NCBI RefSeq assembly: GCF_003201285.1
Contig: NZ_QICS01000001.1
Coordinates: 644,678 to 708,677, forward strand
Reading direction: 5' to 3'
DNA length: 64,000 nt
DNA from: Lachnotalea glycerini
Lineage (GTDB): Bacteria; Bacillota; Clostridia; Lachnospirales; Lachnospiraceae
A program made the position numbers and the translations under genes. The first letter of the stretch is position 1. The number at the start of each line of letters is the position of its first letter. The notes beneath the pieces were generated by a model that had not been told where the DNA came from, did not search any database, and saw only the letters and a list, made by a program, of their open reading frames with translations. Shown one piece after another: positions 63,026 through 64,000 of this stretch.

Positions 63026-63109
63026 ATTAATCTCCTCTTTTTCGTTATTGTATCATTCTGTACAGTTGATTCATAAATTACTATGTTAAATTTAACCGAT
63101 CCCTCTGTA

Positions 63110-63907
63110 CTATATTGCTATGAGTTCAGATACTGAGTCTCTTTTTGCTACGGTTATAGAAAAATCACCTGGCTTATACGAGGTTTCACCCATTGATATT
63201 TCAAGCCTTACTGTTTCGTAAGCAAGCTCTTCATAATTGTTCTCTTTGCTAAGATGTCCTAAAACCACTGCTTTTAGCTTATCACTAAGCAGCCTGCAAA
63301 GTAATCTGCCAGACAATTCATTTGACAGATGTCCTTTATCACCTAAAATACGCTGTTTTAAATAATACGGATATGATCCGACTTGCAGCATGTTGATATC
63401 GTGATTCGCTTCTAATAATAATACATCTAAATCCTTTAAATTGTCTATAGTATAATCATCATATTTTCCTAAATCTGTTGCAACAGCGATTGATTTCTCA
63501 CCGCGTGAAATTCGATAAGCAACCGGCTGCACTGCATCATGAGACACGGTAAACGGATGTACTGTCAACTCATCCACCTGAAATTCCTTATCTGCTTCAA
63601 TTTCTCTAAACAATTCATCTGGTATCGCACCTAACGATTTTGCACTTTTTATTTCACGAATAGTTCCTTTGGTCGCATAAATTGGAATACCATATCTTCT
63701 GGAAACCACACCCAATCCTCCAATATGGTCTGAATGCTCGTGTGTGATTAATATTCCATTCATATCCGCAGTTTTTAAGCCTATTTGATTTAGACCATTT
63801 TCGATTCTTTTTCCACTAATTCCTGCATCTATCATCAGGTGAGTATTTGAAGAACCAACATATATACAATTACCACTGCTTCCGCTTGTTATACTACATA
63901 AATTCAT
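63110..63907 (-). CDS. Metallo-beta-lactamase-fold hydrolase, YycJ/WalJ-like
   Basis: 265-residue metal-dependent hydrolase. The metal-binding motif is THEHSDHIGG near residue 55, with further ligands in TVSHDA and LLEANHD, and the N-terminal SITSGSSGNC is the family signature. Relatives are 5'-to-3' exonuclease-like enzymes linked to the WalRK operon. The ATG at 63907 has AAGGAGG four or five bases upstream; the longer frame to 63970 would overlap the GGDEF gene. Its substrate in this organism is not known. Confidence 0.88.
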   Translation of the reverse strand: MNLCSITSGSSGNCIYVGSSNTHLMIDAGISGKRIENGLNQIGLKTADMNGILITHEHSDHIGGLGVVSRRYGIPIYATKGTIREIKSAKSLGAIPDELFREIEADKEFQVDELTVHPFTVSHDAVQPVAYRISRGEKSIAVATDLGKYDDYTIDNLKDLDVLLLEANHDINMLQVGSYPYYLKQRILGDKGHLSNELSGRLLCRLLSDKLKAVVLGHLSKENNYEELAYETVRLEISMGETSYKPGDFSITVAKRDSVSELIAI

Positions 63908-63929
63908 GTTTGCCTCCTTTTGTATAGCC

Positions 63930-64000
63930 TTATTCATACTCTCCGTCAAATGTAATGCATCCTCTTCCACTTATCTTAGAATGATACATGGCCTTATCTG
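63930..64000 (-). CDS. GGDEF-domain protein, C-terminal end (partial)
   Basis: The last 23 codons of a gene that begins beyond the right edge: DKAMYHSKISGRGCITF, the end of a diguanylate cyclase domain (the usual Ala-Asp-x-Ala-Met-Tyr-x-x-Lys motif). Stop codon at 63930-63932. It ends 22 bp before the YycJ-like gene. Activity cannot be judged because the active site lies outside the window. Confidence 0.7.
   Translation of the reverse strand, partial: DKAMYHSKISGRGCITFDGEYE

Noticed and set aside
1-64000. tRNA, rRNA, CRISPR array or riboswitch
   Set aside because: None seen by eye. Leader regions of ilvA, the MetE-like pseudogene and the ECF operon were checked for T-box, SAM and cobalamin elements without success; an Infernal/Rfam scan would be decisive.

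Overview
The window comes from a low-GC anaerobic Firmicute, most likely a Lachnospiraceae / Clostridium cluster XIVa relative. The basis is the gene content and order: ackA-pta, DUF177-rpmF, plsX-acpP-rnc-smc-ftsY, the UPF0210/UPF0237 pair, Gx-ApbE, strong AAGGAGG ribosome binding sites and TTGaca/TATAAT promoters. No species was established. No rRNA, tRNA or CRISPR array was seen. Most genes lie on the minus strand.

1-14,420 is an import/export island. It holds an ECF transporter (S, T and duplicated-ATPase subunits), two paralogous pairs of exporter-fold ABC half-transporters, two AraC regulators and a TetR regulator with a long palindromic operator. It also holds decayed TetR, MarR and methyltransferase genes. 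A 16-bp palindrome, GTTAG-N6-CTAAC, sits in front of the ECF/AraC divergon and in front of both ABC pairs, so the three units look like one regulon. By analogy with siderophore/haem loci, iron acquisition is a reasonable but unproven guess.

14,420-28,400 is a mosaic of live and dead genes. It contains a MetE-like pseudogene, a split ArsP-type permease, an Mrp/NBP35 ATPase and a CocE/NonD hydrolase whose leader carries a small inverted-repeat element downstream of a two-operator promoter. It also contains a TetR regulator, a small HTH/membrane-protein operon, an IS200-type insertion sequence, a lactococcin-972-type export operon with no visible bacteriocin gene, and fragments of an integrase, IS66, IS30 and a GHKL kinase. 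28,400-33,730 is an autoregulated MarR-ABC-ABC efflux operon.

33,749-41,800 is housekeeping: ilvA, ftsY, smc, rnc, acpP and plsX. From 54,182 to the end there is more housekeeping: rpmF, DUF177, ackA, pta, a CBS protein, tmcAL, apbE-Gx, UPF0210/UPF0237, a YycJ-like hydrolase and the 3' end of a GGDEF gene.

Between plsX and rpmF, which are neighbours in many Firmicutes, lies the most interesting block (42,009-53,811). It has eleven genes in two transcription units: a PLP decarboxylase, a U32-type protein, a GHMP-fold enzyme, a CobD/HisC-like aminotransferase, a HAD phosphatase, two SAM methyltransferases, a methylthiotransferase-like radical SAM enzyme, a B12-binding radical SAM enzyme, a CAT-like acyltransferase and a MATE exporter. 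It has no NRPS, PKS or RiPP precursor. I read it as a small-molecule biosynthesis and export cluster of a type I do not recognise, inserted into a housekeeping locus.
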